The position numbers were made by a program, and so were the translations under genes. From contig NW_003314315.1 in NCBI RefSeq assembly GCF_000143415.4, forward strand, positions 558,001 to 622,000: a stretch of DNA of 64,000 bases, given 5' to 3'. This document shows positions 10,298 to 21,007 of the stretch, one piece after another; position 1 is the stretch's first letter, and the number at the start of each line of letters is the position of its first letter. The notes below the pieces were generated by a model. The model did not search any database. It saw nothing but the letters and a program-made list of their open reading frames with translations, and was not told the DNA's origin. This DNA comes from Selaginella moellendorffii (Eukaryota > Streptophyta > Lycopodiopsida > Selaginellales > Selaginellaceae).

Positions 10298-11708
10298 ATG
10301 GAGCGTGAGATTCCCGCGGCAGTGGCGGCGGGGGAGCCAGCGCTAGGGATGCACACACTGCCTATGGCGGCTGCCCTGGCGGCGTCTCCAGCGGCGGAGC
10401 TGGCGTGCAATCTCCTCGACAGGCCAAACCGCAAGGAGGTGAAGCTCTTCTATTGCAGCGAGTACGAGGATTTGGCACGGAGGATCGCCGCCGAGACGGA
10501 TTCCATCGAGCTCAAATCCATCCGCTGGAAGTAAGTGGATTTCTTTCTTTGTTCTTGGACCGATCGATGGATGGTTGTCTCTTTTTTCTTTCAGCACATT
10601 CGAGGATGGCTTTCCAAACTTGTTTGTGCCAAATGCTCATGGGATCCGTGGCCAGCACGTTGCATTCCTCGCGTCTTTCAGCTCTCCTGCCGTGATCTTT
10701 GAGCAGCTCTCGGTGATCTACGCTCTTCCCAGGATGTTCATCGCCTCCTTCACGGTGGTGGTGCCGTTCTTCCCGACTGGAACGTCGGAGCGCATGGAAG
10801 ACGAGGGTGACATTGCCACGGCCTTCACTCTCGCTCGGATCCTCTCCAACATTCCAATCTCGAGGGGTGGCCCGACAAGTCTCGTCATCTTTGACATCCA
10901 CGCACTCCAGGTTTGCTTTCTCTTTTCCTTTCGATCTTTCTCCTAGCCTCGCTCACCCCGACTTGTAAAACAGGAGAGGTTCTACTTTGGTGACAGCGTT
11001 CTTCCCTGCTTCGAGAGTGGAATCCCGCTGCTCAAGCACCGCCTACACCAGCTTCCGGATTCCACAAATGTGAGACTTAGTCGAGAGCTTGCAACGATGT
11101 AAAAAATCTCTTGCAGGTGACTATAGCTTTCCCCGACGAGGGAGCTTGGAAGCGCTTCAACAAGCAATTCGAGCACTTTCCCACGGTAAAGTTCGTGAGT
11201 TCGTCGAGTGATCTCTAACTGTGTTTCGATGGTGGATCACAGATAATCTGTACGAAAGTTAGAGATGGAAACAAAAGGATCGTTCGCTTGAAGGAAGGCG
11301 AGGCCGCTGGAAGGCACGTCGTCATTGTGGATGATTTGGTGCGCTCTGGAGGCACTCTCAAGGAATGCCAGGTTCGTGCAATGTAAGATTTCTTCATCGT
11401 TTTCTTAGTCAGTATTTTTCGTCTTTCAGAAAGTACTACAAGCGAATGGAGCCACGAAAGTGAGTGCTTACGCCACGCACGGCGTCTTCCCTCAGCAAAC
11501 TTGGGAGCGATTTCTTCACGCGGCAGGAGGTACGTAGAGACTCCATTCTTCTCTTCGTTGACACTACAACATTTCAGAGAGCGAGAAAGAATTTTCGCAC
11601 TTCTGGATCACAGACTCCTGCCCCGAGACCGTCAAGGAGGTAATTGGCAAACCACCCTTCGAAGTTCTCACGCTGGCTGGTTCCATCGCTGCGGCACTCC
11701 ACATATAA
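10298..11708 (+). CDS. PRS4: Ribose-phosphate pyrophosphokinase (PRPP synthetase), plant PRS3/PRS4 class
   Basis: Seven exons (10298-10530, 10595-10910, 10974-11069, 11117-11185, 11243-11371, 11430-11529, 11578-11708) give 357 aa with every junction in phase. The enzyme makes PRPP from ribose 5-phosphate and ATP for purine, pyrimidine, His and Trp synthesis. Diagnostic blocks are [67 protein letters not shown] and the PRPP-binding loop [18 protein letters not shown]. The [14 protein letters not shown] and ISRGGPTS blocks mark the plant-specific, phosphate-independent class II. The start is uncertain: the ATG at 10298 gives a cytosolic-looking protein, while an in-frame ATG at 10175 would add 41 residues that could be a transit peptide. 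Introns are 47-65 nt. Confidence 0.92.
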
Positions 11709-11944
11709 GTGCTCATTCTTCCATCTCCAATTTTCTTACTCTTCCTTTGCTTGAGAGTTCATCCGGTTTTCTCTTCCACCACCAATCTTCTTACTCTTTC
11801 TTTGCTTGCAAAACGCAGGATTTTTTTTGCTCTTCGTTTAGCTAAGTTCATTGAGGATTTGCTTGAGAAGTAAATGAAAACAGGCTGATTTTTCCGAATC
11901 TACTGATTTTTCTTTTTTGTTTTCTTACAAGCTGTGAAGATTTA

Positions 11945-12060
11945 GATCAGATTGAGTTTTCCAGATGGCTGAAAGAAATAGATGACGATCTTCAAAACCT
12001 CCAAAACACAAGGCGATCAGATTGAGTTTTCCAGATGGCTGAAAGAACTAGAAGACGATC
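11945..12060. repeat. Two-copy tandem repeat, 70-bp period
   Basis: The 46-base segment 11945-11990 recurs at 12015-12060 with a few substitutions; the period is 70 bp. It spans the 3' end of the minus-strand gene at 12017-12844, so the stop codon region of that gene lies inside the second copy. Confidence 0.85.
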
Positions 12061-12844
12061 CACAAACTAGAAGCGCATTTTTCCCCAGCAAGACGCCCAA
12101 GAACACCATAACACACGCCGCAAAGCCGAGGAGTGGAAGAACAAACGTTAGCACTGCTTGTTTTGTCTCGTGAATGTTTTTAACTGTTACTTGTGGAGGG
12201 GGCTGTCCATGAGCCCTGAAAACGCTGCTCCCAGGAATCGAACTCACATTTCCATCTGGCAGGCTTCGATGCCACGGTGGCGGTCCAACGTCAGCACTGC
12301 TACAGTTCGCGCAAACGCACGGGAACAAGCCCTCGACGATGGAATCGACGGGAGGAGAAGATGGAGCTGCCGAGGAAGAGGATAAATTGAGAATGGGACA
12401 CAGGCATTGCGCGCAAAATAGATCAGGCGTGTGATCGTGGTCAAAGAGTGCCGCGATGCGATCCAGAGTTAGATTGCTCGAGATCCGCAAGAATGCCGAT
12501 TGAGCGCGCCCCGCCTCCATTCGATCCTTACACATGCACCACGAGGAGTGATTCCAGGGCCCCGGCCGGATCCAGCAGCTGCCATGGAGTGGAGAATCTC
12601 TAGGGCTTAGCGACGCTGGAGCGCCTGCTAGAGGGGATGGAGCCGGCGATGGAGCTGAGGATTGCTGCGATGGCGACGATGACGCGTTGTTGGAGGAGAT
12701 TTCCGGGAGGCAGTGGCAGATTTGATTGTGGCGGAGCGGTAATCTCTGCGTGGAGCACAGAGAATTGCTAGAATCTGGAGTGGCGATCGCGAGAACGCTG
12801 CGAGCAAAGAGGAGGCATCCGAGATGGAAGAGGAGGAGATCCAT
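12017..12844 (-). CDS. Probable type I membrane protein with Cys-rich, Pro/Ser-rich ectodomain
   Basis: Single-exon frame of 275 aa from the ATG at 12844. I prefer this start because MDLLLFHLGCLLFARSVLAIA is a classic signal peptide; an in-frame ATG at 12982 would bury it. The ectodomain (about 22-240) holds some ten Cys in short clusters (CSTQ, CHC, CWI, CMC, CAQCLC, CVCANC), several N-x-S/T glycosylation sites, and a Ser/Pro/Ala-rich linker. Near the C-terminus a hydrophobic segment (AVLTFVLPLLGFAACVMVF) should span the membrane. A short Ser-rich tail follows and includes SSSSSFSH. I do not recognise the family. A plasma-membrane or wall-linked role is inference only. The gene is divergent from VPS53, with about 205 bp between the starts. 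Confidence 0.55.
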   Translation of the reverse strand: MDLLLFHLGCLLFARSVLAIATPDSSNSLCSTQRLPLRHNQICHCLPEISSNNASSSPSQQSSAPSPAPSPLAGAPASLSPRDSPLHGSCWIRPGPWNHSSWCMCKDRMEAGRAQSAFLRISSNLTLDRIAALFDHDHTPDLFCAQCLCPILNLSSSSAAPSSPPVDSIVEGLFPCVCANCSSADVGPPPWHRSLPDGNVSSIPGSSVFRAHGQPPPQVTVKNIHETKQAVLTFVLPLLGFAACVMVFLGVLLGKNALLVCGSSSSSFSHLENSI

Positions 12845-13049
12845 AGCCTGGTATCGAGTGACATTGATCGGTGAGGAAGAAAGGAGGAGAAATTCGCGAC
12901 AAACGAGGACAGCCGCGGATAAAAAGAAGCCACTCGCTTGCCAGAGCTTTCCTAAATTTGCTCGCGCTGCTTGAAAGAGCATATGCCTCTCAACGGTAGA
13001 GAATATGCCAGCTAAGCTCTAGGGCACAGTCTCTGGTGGAGGTAGGGCG

Positions 13050-16000
13050 ATGGCGATGGCGATGACGGCTCCCCAGGTGGAGAATGCGCCCATTCTCGAC
13101 TTCATCAACAACGTCTTCCCGAACGGTAGGCAATGGCAATGCCGCTCGCTGCATAGATCGATCACTTGAGCTCTTGATTGAGCTGCAGAGGCGTCGCTGA
13201 TCGCTGTGGAGCCGCTCATCCAGAAGCTGAGGAACAAAATTCGTCGCGGCGATGCCGAAATCCTTGCTGCTGTCCGGCAACAGGTTCGTTCTAGATCCAG
13301 TGGCTTGTCCTCGGATCTGAGTAATATCCACACAGAGCTCCTCAGGAACTAAAGCTAAAGAAGATCTTGCCGATGCCATGCGTGCTATCGAGGTATTTCT
13401 TCTGTCACTTCAGTCAGGAGCGAATTGTTTTGTTGATTTGCCAGGAATTGGCAAACAAAATCCGGGAGATCAAGTCCAAAGCGGAACAAAGCGAGGTGAT
13501 GGTTCAAGAGCTATGCCGTGATATAAAGAAGCTCGATTTTGCAAAGAAGCACATCACAACAACTATCACTGCTCTACATCGTTTGTCAATGCTTGGTAAA
13601 TTTTATCGTTTTTCAATGGTTTTGGTTATCTTACGGTTTTGTTTTCCGTTCTTCGCAGTCTCGGCCGTGGAGCAACTTCAGGGAATGGCATCTAAGCGAC
13701 AGTACAAAGAAGCCGCCGGACAGTTAGAGGTTTGTAATTATCAAGACGAAGTATTGAGCTGTGTGACCTTTTCTTCGCTAGGCTGTGAACCAGCTTTGTG
13801 GTCATTTTGAGGCATACAAGGATGTTCCTAAGATCAATGAGCTCAGAGGTACCTACAAGACCATTAAAGAGACTCTAAAGGCTCACGTTTTTAACGATTT
13901 TTCAAGGTGTGAAGTGATATGGCTTTTTTTTTCAATTCAATTTTATGTTTAACATCTTTTGTATTTGTTTCGCAGCTTAGGCACTGCTGGTTTGAAAGAA
14001 GATGGAAACCTCATGCAACAGCTAGCCGATGCTTGCTTCGTTGTTGATGCTTTGGAGCGGACTGTCCGCGAGGAGCTCATCGTCAATATTTGCAGTAAAG
14101 AACTGACTGCCTATCAGCAAATTTTCCAAGGCACAGGTAAAACTTTCCAGAACAGGCATGCTGATTATGATTCTACATTCTGTAGAGGTTGCAAAACTTG
14201 ATAAGGTGGAACGCCGCTATGCTTGGATAAAACGACAGCTCCGTGCAAACGAAGATATCTGGCAGATCTTTCCTGCGCACTGGCGCGTCGCCTTTCTGCT
14301 TTGTATGCAGTTTTGTAAAGTAACTAGGTAAGGCAGGATTTCATATGTTCGGTCTTGATGAACTCGGTCTCTGTATCCAGGGCACAATTACTAGAGATTT
14401 TGGATGGTTTGAAGGAACAACCAGATGTTCAAACTCTCCTTCAGGTAAAATGATATTGCAATAGCGACGGACACTTCATTTTGGCTGTAAAATAGGCACT
14501 GCAAAGGACCTTGGAGTTTGAGGAGGAGCTTGCTGAGCGCTTTGGAATGGGGAGCGACAAGGCTGAGGACCAGGATGAAGGTGAAGGTGATGAGCAGAGT
14601 GCTTCCGCTTTGCGGAGAAAATATGAGAAGCAACTGGCCGTAAAAGGTGGTCGATCAAGCCAAGTTTACCCCGTAAGTATCAAGTTTCATGTTGGAGCGA
14701 AGTGGTCTAAATCATTTGACAGGATGGCGAAGGAACAGAAAAAGAAAAAAGACCTGAATATTTGTCAGCGGTATGTAGCGAGTTGATTATCTTTAAGCAC
14801 TCAAGTTTCTTTGTTACAGACAGCAGCTAATTTCAGCTTTCGTGGCATCATATCGTCATGCTTCGAGTCTCACCTAGGTCCTTATGTTGAATTAGAAGAA
14901 AAGAATCTGCTCGAGACTTTGGAAAAACTTGTGATGGTAAGTATCTATTTTTACTTCCTCGGCAGCTCGGAATTGACTCATACCTGTGTAGGAGGAGAGC
15001 TGGGAGGCTGAAGAAGGTAGTCAAACTAACATTCTTACAAGCAGCACACAGGTCTGAAGGTTTTTTACATAGCTGTCCGGATATACTTAAGAAAACTTTT
15101 CTACAGGTTTTTCTCGTGATCAAGAAAAGTTTGAAACGCTGTGTAGCTCTTACAAAAAATCAAACGCTCTTCAGCTTATATAAGGTATCTCGATTAAAGC
15201 ACTCTATCAGAAACTGAACGCCTTGGCAGGTCTTTCAACGAGTACTCAGGGCGTATGCTGGTAAATTGATTGGACGACTACCAAAGGTTGGAGCTGGCGC
15301 GGGACTTGTTGCCGTAGCGACAGGCATGGAAAGTCATTTACGGGTACACTATCTAACTCGTTTCTATTTTGATAATAATCAAGCCTTTCCAGTTTTACAG
15401 GTTTCGGACAAAGACGAAAGGGTCATATGCTATATTGTCAACACTGCAGAATATTGCCATGAAACTGTGAGTACTTAAAATCTTTAAAACTTGTAGTCAC
15501 GTTTTGTCTCTTGAATCAGGCTGGGCAATTAGGAGAAAACATTTCCAGAGTGATTGATTCTCAGTTCGCGGAAAGCATCGACTTGTCGGAAGAACAGGTA
15601 ACTTTCCATTTGTGTTGGATTTCTTACGAGCTTGGCTATGAAGGATGAATTCTCCGGCGTGATTACCAAAGCGCTTTCATCCCTTGTGATGGGACTGGAA
15701 ACGCGATTGGAAAACGAGCTGGCAGCTATGACAAGAGTGCCATGGGGGACGATTGAAGGTGTTGGCGATCAATCCGAGTAAGAGTATATCATCCTTAAAA
15801 ACAGACTCGAGCTTTAATATTTTTGTTACAGATATGTTAATGGAATCAGCTCGATTCTGTCTAGTAGCATTCCAGTTATATCTGGTCTATTGTCTCCGTT
15901 GTACTTCCAGTTTTTTCTAGACAAGGTATGGTACTTCATTACCCATAGTACTTGTGATCTTATATACCTGTGTGGATATGACAGTTAGCAGCGTCCTTCG

Positions 16001-16759
16001 CTCCTCGATTTTATATGAATATATACAAATGCAAACGCATCACAGAAACTGGGGCTCAGCAGGTATGTTTTCTTTTACCAAACTCTCGTGCTAACTTTGT
16101 TTCTCTTTTAGATGCTACTCGATACACAAGCGGTAAAAACAATTTTACTTGAAGTCCCTGCATTGGGAGGCCAGACAGCTGCTCCGGCAAGCTACACCAA
16201 GTATGTCACTCGTGAAATCGGCAAGGCGGAGGCTCTCTTGAAGGTAAGTAGCCAGGCGCAAAATTTCTTCTTCCGACTGATCAATGACCACTTCTCGGGT
16301 GCCAGGTCATTTTGTCACCGATTGAATCCATCGCTGACACTTACCATGCTCTACTGCCTGAAGGCTCTGGTGCCGACTTCCAGCGTCTACTAGATCTCAA
16401 GGTTTGTGATGCTCTTTCTGTTATAGAGCTACATTCTCACGTACTCTTTCGAAATCCAGGGACTGAAGAAAAGTGACCAACAGCCACTGCTGGATTACTT
16501 CACCAAGCGTGGGATGGGAACTTTGCTGCCAGTTAGTCCGGCGTCGGGACCTTCATCGCCACTCACTCCAAGCGCTGCGAGCAGAGAAGCGATGATGGCT
16601 CGAGCAGCAGCGCTCGGACGAGGAGCGATGGCTCAATCCGCGGCAGCAGCGGCCGCAGTCTCCAGCACTGGACTGAGACGATTCTTCGCGCTGGCCGAGT
16701 CCGCGAAAGAAGGAGCTGCCAAACGAGAAGGAGCGTTTAGAAAGCTCTTCAACTCGTGA
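13050..16759 (+). CDS. VPS53: VPS53, GARP tethering-complex subunit
   Basis: I could join 23 exons in phase into 837 aa, the usual length for plant VPS53. Exon ends run 13050-13125, 13189-13283, 13336-13392, 13445-13595, 13659-13729, 13782-13906, 13976-14136 and so on, to the last exon 16460-16759. VPS53 is part of the Golgi-associated retrograde protein complex, which tethers endosome-derived vesicles at the trans-Golgi network. Recognised blocks are EASLIAVEPLIQKLRNKI, KAEQSEVMVQELCRDIKKL, FAKKHITTTITALHRLSML, ASKRQYKEAAGQLEAVNQL, LDKVERRYAWIKRQLRANE, YCHETAGQLGENI and MLLDTQAVKTILLEVPALG. The N-terminus is coiled-coil. The last ~60 residues are Ala/Ser-rich and poorly conserved. Introns are about 45-70 nt. 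An open frame on the opposite strand over the last exon is a shadow. Confidence 0.93.
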
Positions 16760-16894
16760 GACTAGACTGTAACCTTTCAAAGCGAATTTAACGGTGACGA
16801 TGTACGTAACGGGTTTTGGACACCGACGGCTATCATGCAGCCACGTGGACGGTGGATGTTGCTTTAGAGCGCAACGTCTTTTTTTTATTAGGGC

Positions 16895-17626
16895 ATGGCT
16901 ATGACGGAGGAGGAGGAGCAGCGCAGCCGGAGGAGTCTCTTCAGCAGCGCCGAGGTAGCGTCCAATCCTTCTCCTGGTTCTCGCGATTCTACTCTCGCTC
17001 GTCTTGCCTCGCAGAAGCAATCTCAATCGCAGTCCGAGTCCTTGTTGGGGAAGCGGCCCGCGCCGATCTCTTCTCCGGCGCCGTGCTCCAAGCGCCAGCA
17101 AAAATCTCCCGTTCCCTATCGCTGCAGAGATCTTCCGCGACGACCCAGCGACGCTCCCCGGGCAACGAATGCCAAGCGCCCCGCCGCCACCACTTCCACC
17201 ACTTCGAGAAAGCTCACGGATATCTATGGCGATCCGGCTTCCATTTTCACTTCTTCTATCTCTTCGCCTTCTTCCTCCGCTGCCGTGCTTTCACAGGAAA
17301 CAAGAGAAGATCACGAGGAGGAGGATCTCGATGCTGTGGCTGCGTCGCTGGAGGAATTCGTGAGGGAGAGGAGGGTAGAGCTGCGTGGCGAAGAAGAACA
17401 AGGGGGGGAGCTAGTGCTGCTACATCACGAAGAGCGACTAGAGTTTCACGAAGAACACCACGAACAAGGTGAAGAACCGGGCTCTCCGCGAACTCCACCG
17501 GCGAGCTCCTCCACTCCCGCCGCTCCAGTCACTCCCATGGCGCCGCTAAAGCGCGGGAGAGCTATGGTGGCAAGACCACGTCCCCCTCCCAGCGCCGTCC
17601 ACAGAAGGCTAAACTTTGACCATTGA
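16895..17626 (+). CDS. Disordered SP/TP-rich protein of unknown function
   Basis: Single-exon frame of 243 aa starting MAMTEEEEQRSRRSLFSS. It is almost wholly low-complexity: Ser/Gln-rich at 20-60, a basic stretch (KRPAPISSPAPCSKRQQ), an acidic Glu/His-rich segment near 135-190, and a Pro/Thr-rich end. Several minimal CDK/MAPK sites occur (SPRTP, VTPMAPLKRG). The basic patches could serve as nuclear signals. No catalytic or folded domain is visible. Good codon usage and the absence of stops in GC-rich sequence favour a real gene, but GC-rich DNA also makes chance frames. It lies 136 bp after VPS53 and converges with the kelch-like gene. Function not inferred. Confidence 0.5.
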   Translation: MAMTEEEEQRSRRSLFSSAEVASNPSPGSRDSTLARLASQKQSQSQSESLLGKRPAPISSPAPCSKRQQKSPVPYRCRDLPRRPSDAPRATNAKRPAATTSTTSRKLTDIYGDPASIFTSSISSPSSSAAVLSQETREDHEEEDLDAVAASLEEFVRERRVELRGEEEQGGELVLLHHEERLEFHEEHHEQGEEPGSPRTPPASSSTPAAPVTPMAPLKRGRAMVARPRPPPSAVHRRLNFDH

Positions 17627-17742
17627 TTATACGTCGAAAAATCTAAGAGTCATTATAATCGATGTTTGTGAGCATTAGTCCTCTGTGAATATCAATCTAA
17701 CATCTTTCTTTCCATCCTCATCAAAGCAAATCAAAGATTGTT

Positions 17743-18690
17743 CTAAGCAGTAAGAGCCACATTGAGAGAATTTGGAGGCAATGGAACCTCTTCCCAGCTC
17801 ACAATCCTCTTCTCCATGTCCAAAGTACCCTCAAACACAATCGATTTGATGGGGCTGTAGTAGATCTCCACCAGCGCTTTGCTACCACGGACGCTAAACC
17901 CTCCAACCTCGCACACCAGGTCCGCCAGGATCTCCATCAAACTGGTACAAACTCCCGCGCAAGTAAACCTCCTGGTCACCTCGTCCGTCACGAAATCATA
18001 CTCCTCGATCGCCCACAGCTCGATATCGAAGCAAAACCTGGTCGAGACATCGAACTGGCCGACGTCCTCCTTGAGCCAAGTGCCCAGATTCACGCTCGCC
18101 CAAAACTCCCCCGACACGTCGAGCAGATCATCCGGGTCGTCGTCCATCTCGCTCACCATCAGGGGCCGGCCATTGAAGAGGAAGAAGTTGTAACGCTCCT
18201 GGACTTGCAAGCCTCGCGTGGTGAGAAGCTCCCAAGTATCGGTGGCAATGTCGTAGACCTTGCTGGATCCCCGGGACTCCGGAACCACGAAGATCTTGCC
18301 ATTGAAGCCCGCGAACCAAACATACTCCTCGCCCATCAAGCCCGGCATGCTGGAAACGCTCCGCCATGCCGCCGGTTCTTCATGGCCGAGAGCGGCGAGA
18401 TCAAAAACGTGAACTTGGTTGTCTCGCGAGAGCAAGAACACTCTCTTCATGTGGTATACCATCACGCTATCCGGTTGTGGAGGCTTTGGGAGTAGCCTCC
18501 ACTCGGTGCCCCGCTTGGATTGATAGTAAACCTTGTCAACCTTTTTGCTCTCGCTGAAAGAGTGGCACACTATACCTGTGGCGTCGACTCCATCGCCAAG
18601 GTCAGCGTCATTGACCTCGCCGTTGACGCTGACTTGACCGGGGACTAGGTTGACGTACTCGACATCTTCTTCTTCCTGCCACAAAGCCAT
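17743..18690 (-). CDS. Kelch-like beta-propeller protein (no F-box seen)
   Basis: Single-exon frame, 315 aa, ATG at 18690. The sequence resembles the C-terminal propeller half of plant F-box/kelch proteins. Examples are WRLLPKPPQPDSVMVYHMK, VFLLSRDNQVHVFDLA, WRSVSSMPG, FAGFNGKIFVVPES, SSKVYDIATDTWELL and RYNFFLFNGRPLMVSE. These form about three to four blades with the D-x-x-T/S-x-x-W signature. No N-terminal F-box is present (residues 1-50 are acidic), so direct SKP1 binding is not expected. It may be a stand-alone substrate-binding or truncated paralogue of an F-box/kelch protein. The shadow frames on + are not genes. Confidence 0.7.
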   Translation of the reverse strand: MALWQEEEDVEYVNLVPGQVSVNGEVNDADLGDGVDATGIVCHSFSESKKVDKVYYQSKRGTEWRLLPKPPQPDSVMVYHMKRVFLLSRDNQVHVFDLAALGHEEPAAWRSVSSMPGLMGEEYVWFAGFNGKIFVVPESRGSSKVYDIATDTWELLTTRGLQVQERYNFFLFNGRPLMVSEMDDDPDDLLDVSGEFWASVNLGTWLKEDVGQFDVSTRFCFDIELWAIEEYDFVTDEVTRRFTCAGVCTSLMEILADLVCEVGGFSVRGSKALVEIYYSPIKSIVFEGTLDMEKRIVSWEEVPLPPNSLNVALTA

Positions 18691-18876
18691 GTATGGTTGA
18701 CTTAGGGCTGAAGAAAGTTGACTTAGTGATTGACTTATATGCTTGAGAGGTTTCGTGTTCGATTCTGGGAATGGAGGTCAGGCGTTCGATTCCCTTGTGG
18801 GGCCGGGGGAATATTCACATTCTCAATCAGACCGTTGAGCCGTTTAAACATCTGGCCGTTTGATCTCCATGCTGCA

Positions 18877-18885
18877 AAACCCTAA
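18877..18885 (+). promoter_or_regulatory. Telo-box AAACCCTAA
   Basis: A perfect telo-box 85 nt before the ATG of the gene at 18970, within its likely leader or core promoter. Confidence 0.4.
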
Positions 18886-18969
18886 AGAATCGGTGTGGGG
18901 GAATTTTTTCGATCTTCGGTCTCTCGCTCGCTCGCTTGCTCGCGCTTGGATCGGGAGCTGAGAATCGCG

Positions 18970-20550
18970 ATGGCGGATGTGGAGAATCTCAATTGCGGCG
19001 ATGTTCCGCGGCGCAAGAAGGGGTCGCCGGTGGGATGGTTCCCCAGGGGCAAGAAGGAGTCCTATCTGGAGCGCAAGATTCGGCTGCTTCACCAGGTATT
19101 TGCTTTGATCGATGCTTTCATGGGCCGGTCGCGAGACGACTCGAGTTCGATGTGATTCCAGGAAGCGCAAGGGATGACAACCTCCCTCGATGAGACTCTA
19201 CTAGGGAGCCGCCATCTCTCACGCATCGAGAAGGAGAAGCGATCGGCAGTAGCGGCTGCCCAGGAGGCTACCGAGACCCGGAAGAGCGCCCTCGTGGAAG
19301 CGTCGTGGTGCCGCATTCTCAAAGCTGCCCGGTATGTGAATTAGTTCGTTCTTCTAGCTGCTTGTCAGCCAGGAATTTCCTTTCTTTCTCGAGTTCTTCC
19401 TCGTTCTTCGTTTTCATACAGCATTTTTCTCTAGAAAGCTTCTCTCTTTTCTCTTGTTTGAAGGTTGCTCGTTAGACGTATACCAGCATTCATTTAGAAA
19501 CTCTTTCAGTGTTCATAGCTTCGGAACTTTGTGAGCGTGACCACCAATTGTTTGTTCTTTTGTGAGCAGTCTACCATTCATGTCGGCCGCACTGGAGCTT
19601 CAAAAGGCCGAGAAGAAAGCTGCCGAGGCCTTCAACAAGGCTGCTTTTCTGGGCGTTGTGCTGAGAACGAACAGCCAGAATCTGAGAGGTGAGGCGCCAG
19701 AGGCAAATGCCGGGACACCGTCGTCCAGGCACAAAGTCACAGCGTCCCTTGACACCGCTTTCGAGGTTGACGAGGAAGTAGCAGCCGCGCTAAAGTCCGC
19801 CCTTGAGCAGATCGAGAGAACTTCCGAGCCTGCGACAGGTAAACGTCATCCATCTCTTCGATCTACATATCTCACTTTCTCTTATCAGAAGCCGGTGATC
19901 ATTCTCTCGAGGCTGGTGACACCGACCATCTCAAAGACTCGGTTCGAGCTGATAGTAACGACGAGACGACGGCCAGTCCTCTAACATGCCTCATGCTCGA
20001 CCGGGTGAGGAGTCTACAGCCGGAACAGCGTGCTTCTCTAGCCTCCATGGTCGCGAGCCGTGGCCTCAATGCACTCCTCAAGGAAGAGAGCTACGAGCAG
20101 GAACTTAACGCGAAGAATGGCAAGGCCGGGCTGGGCGATGTGCTGGTCAAGCATGTCTCGCGTCTGGAAGCCGAGAAGGCAGCTGCGGCGACGATGGTTG
20201 CAGCCAGACAGGATGAAGCAGAGACCAGAGAGCCGCTAGCGGAGATGTCCAACGCCGCGGAGCTAGAGCCCGTGAAGAAGGCGTCGAGGCTGGAGATGGA
20301 GAAGCAATCGTTCGCAGCTCCAAGGCCTGGTAGCAGCAGCAGCAGCTCGCAGAGGCGGAAGCAAAGGGAGCAAGAGTCGGCCAGTTCCTGGGGTGGCCTC
20401 GATTTCGGGAGCTCTTTGAAACGCCATATATCCAAGCTCGAAGCCGAACAGGTGAGTGATCAACTGGTCTTTGTAAAGGTTTTTCTCATTTCTATGGTTT
20501 TGGGCCAGGCTGCTTGGCGGCGCGCGGCTGAGGATGCAAGGAACAAATAA
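18970..20550 (+). CDS. Conserved plant protein of unknown function
   Basis: Five exons (18970-19095, 19162-19331, 19570-19838, 19889-20451, 20509-20550) join in phase to 389 aa. The N-terminus MADVENLNCGDVPRRKKGSP followed by GWFPRGKKESYLERKIRLL is a pattern I associate with an uncharacterised land-plant family. The middle has Ala/Glu-rich helices (EATETRKSALVEASWCRIL, ELQKAEKKAAEAFNKA) likely to form coiled coils. The rest is hydrophilic, with repeated V/I-S-K/R-LEAE units (HVSRLEAEK, ASRLEMEK, HISKLEAEQ) and a poly-Ser run near 20332. There is no signal peptide or membrane segment. Intron 2 (238 nt) is longer than the others. A cytoskeletal or scaffold role is possible but not shown. Confidence 0.75.
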
Positions 20551-21007
20551 AAAACGGAAGCGAAGTTTAAGCTGCCGAGAAAATGTTCTCTTCCCGCAAG
20601 TTAGGAGGAAGAACTGCCCACAAGATTCCAAGGCTCGAAACATGACTGTTTGTAAAACTCGCTGACAAAACTTCCACTTAACTGGACAATAGTTACGGGG
20701 TAAAGTTGGTAAAGATAGGCATATGCTGTTTTGCCAGCTCATTCCGAAGTTGTGGGCCAGGTCTAAATTTATTAGTGGCCACGATCAATAACACAGGTGT
20801 CCGCCTTGATTTCTGAGAAAAAGAATTATAAAAAGTCCGTGATATTATAGAAAACAAATTCGTTTTCTCCTTTTCTCTTTCAGTCTGAGATCTTCCTCTT
20901 TGTTCTGTAGCTCCATCATTTTGTTCCATCCAATCGATGATGTGTGAGATTTGGGCAAGGCTTTTGGTGATAAGGAATGAAGAATAGGAGTGTCTATCTA
21001 GCAGATT

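Noticed and set aside
16553-17101. Minus-strand 182-aa frame over the VPS53 3' end
   Set aside because: Shadow of the conserved VPS53 last exon and of the next gene.
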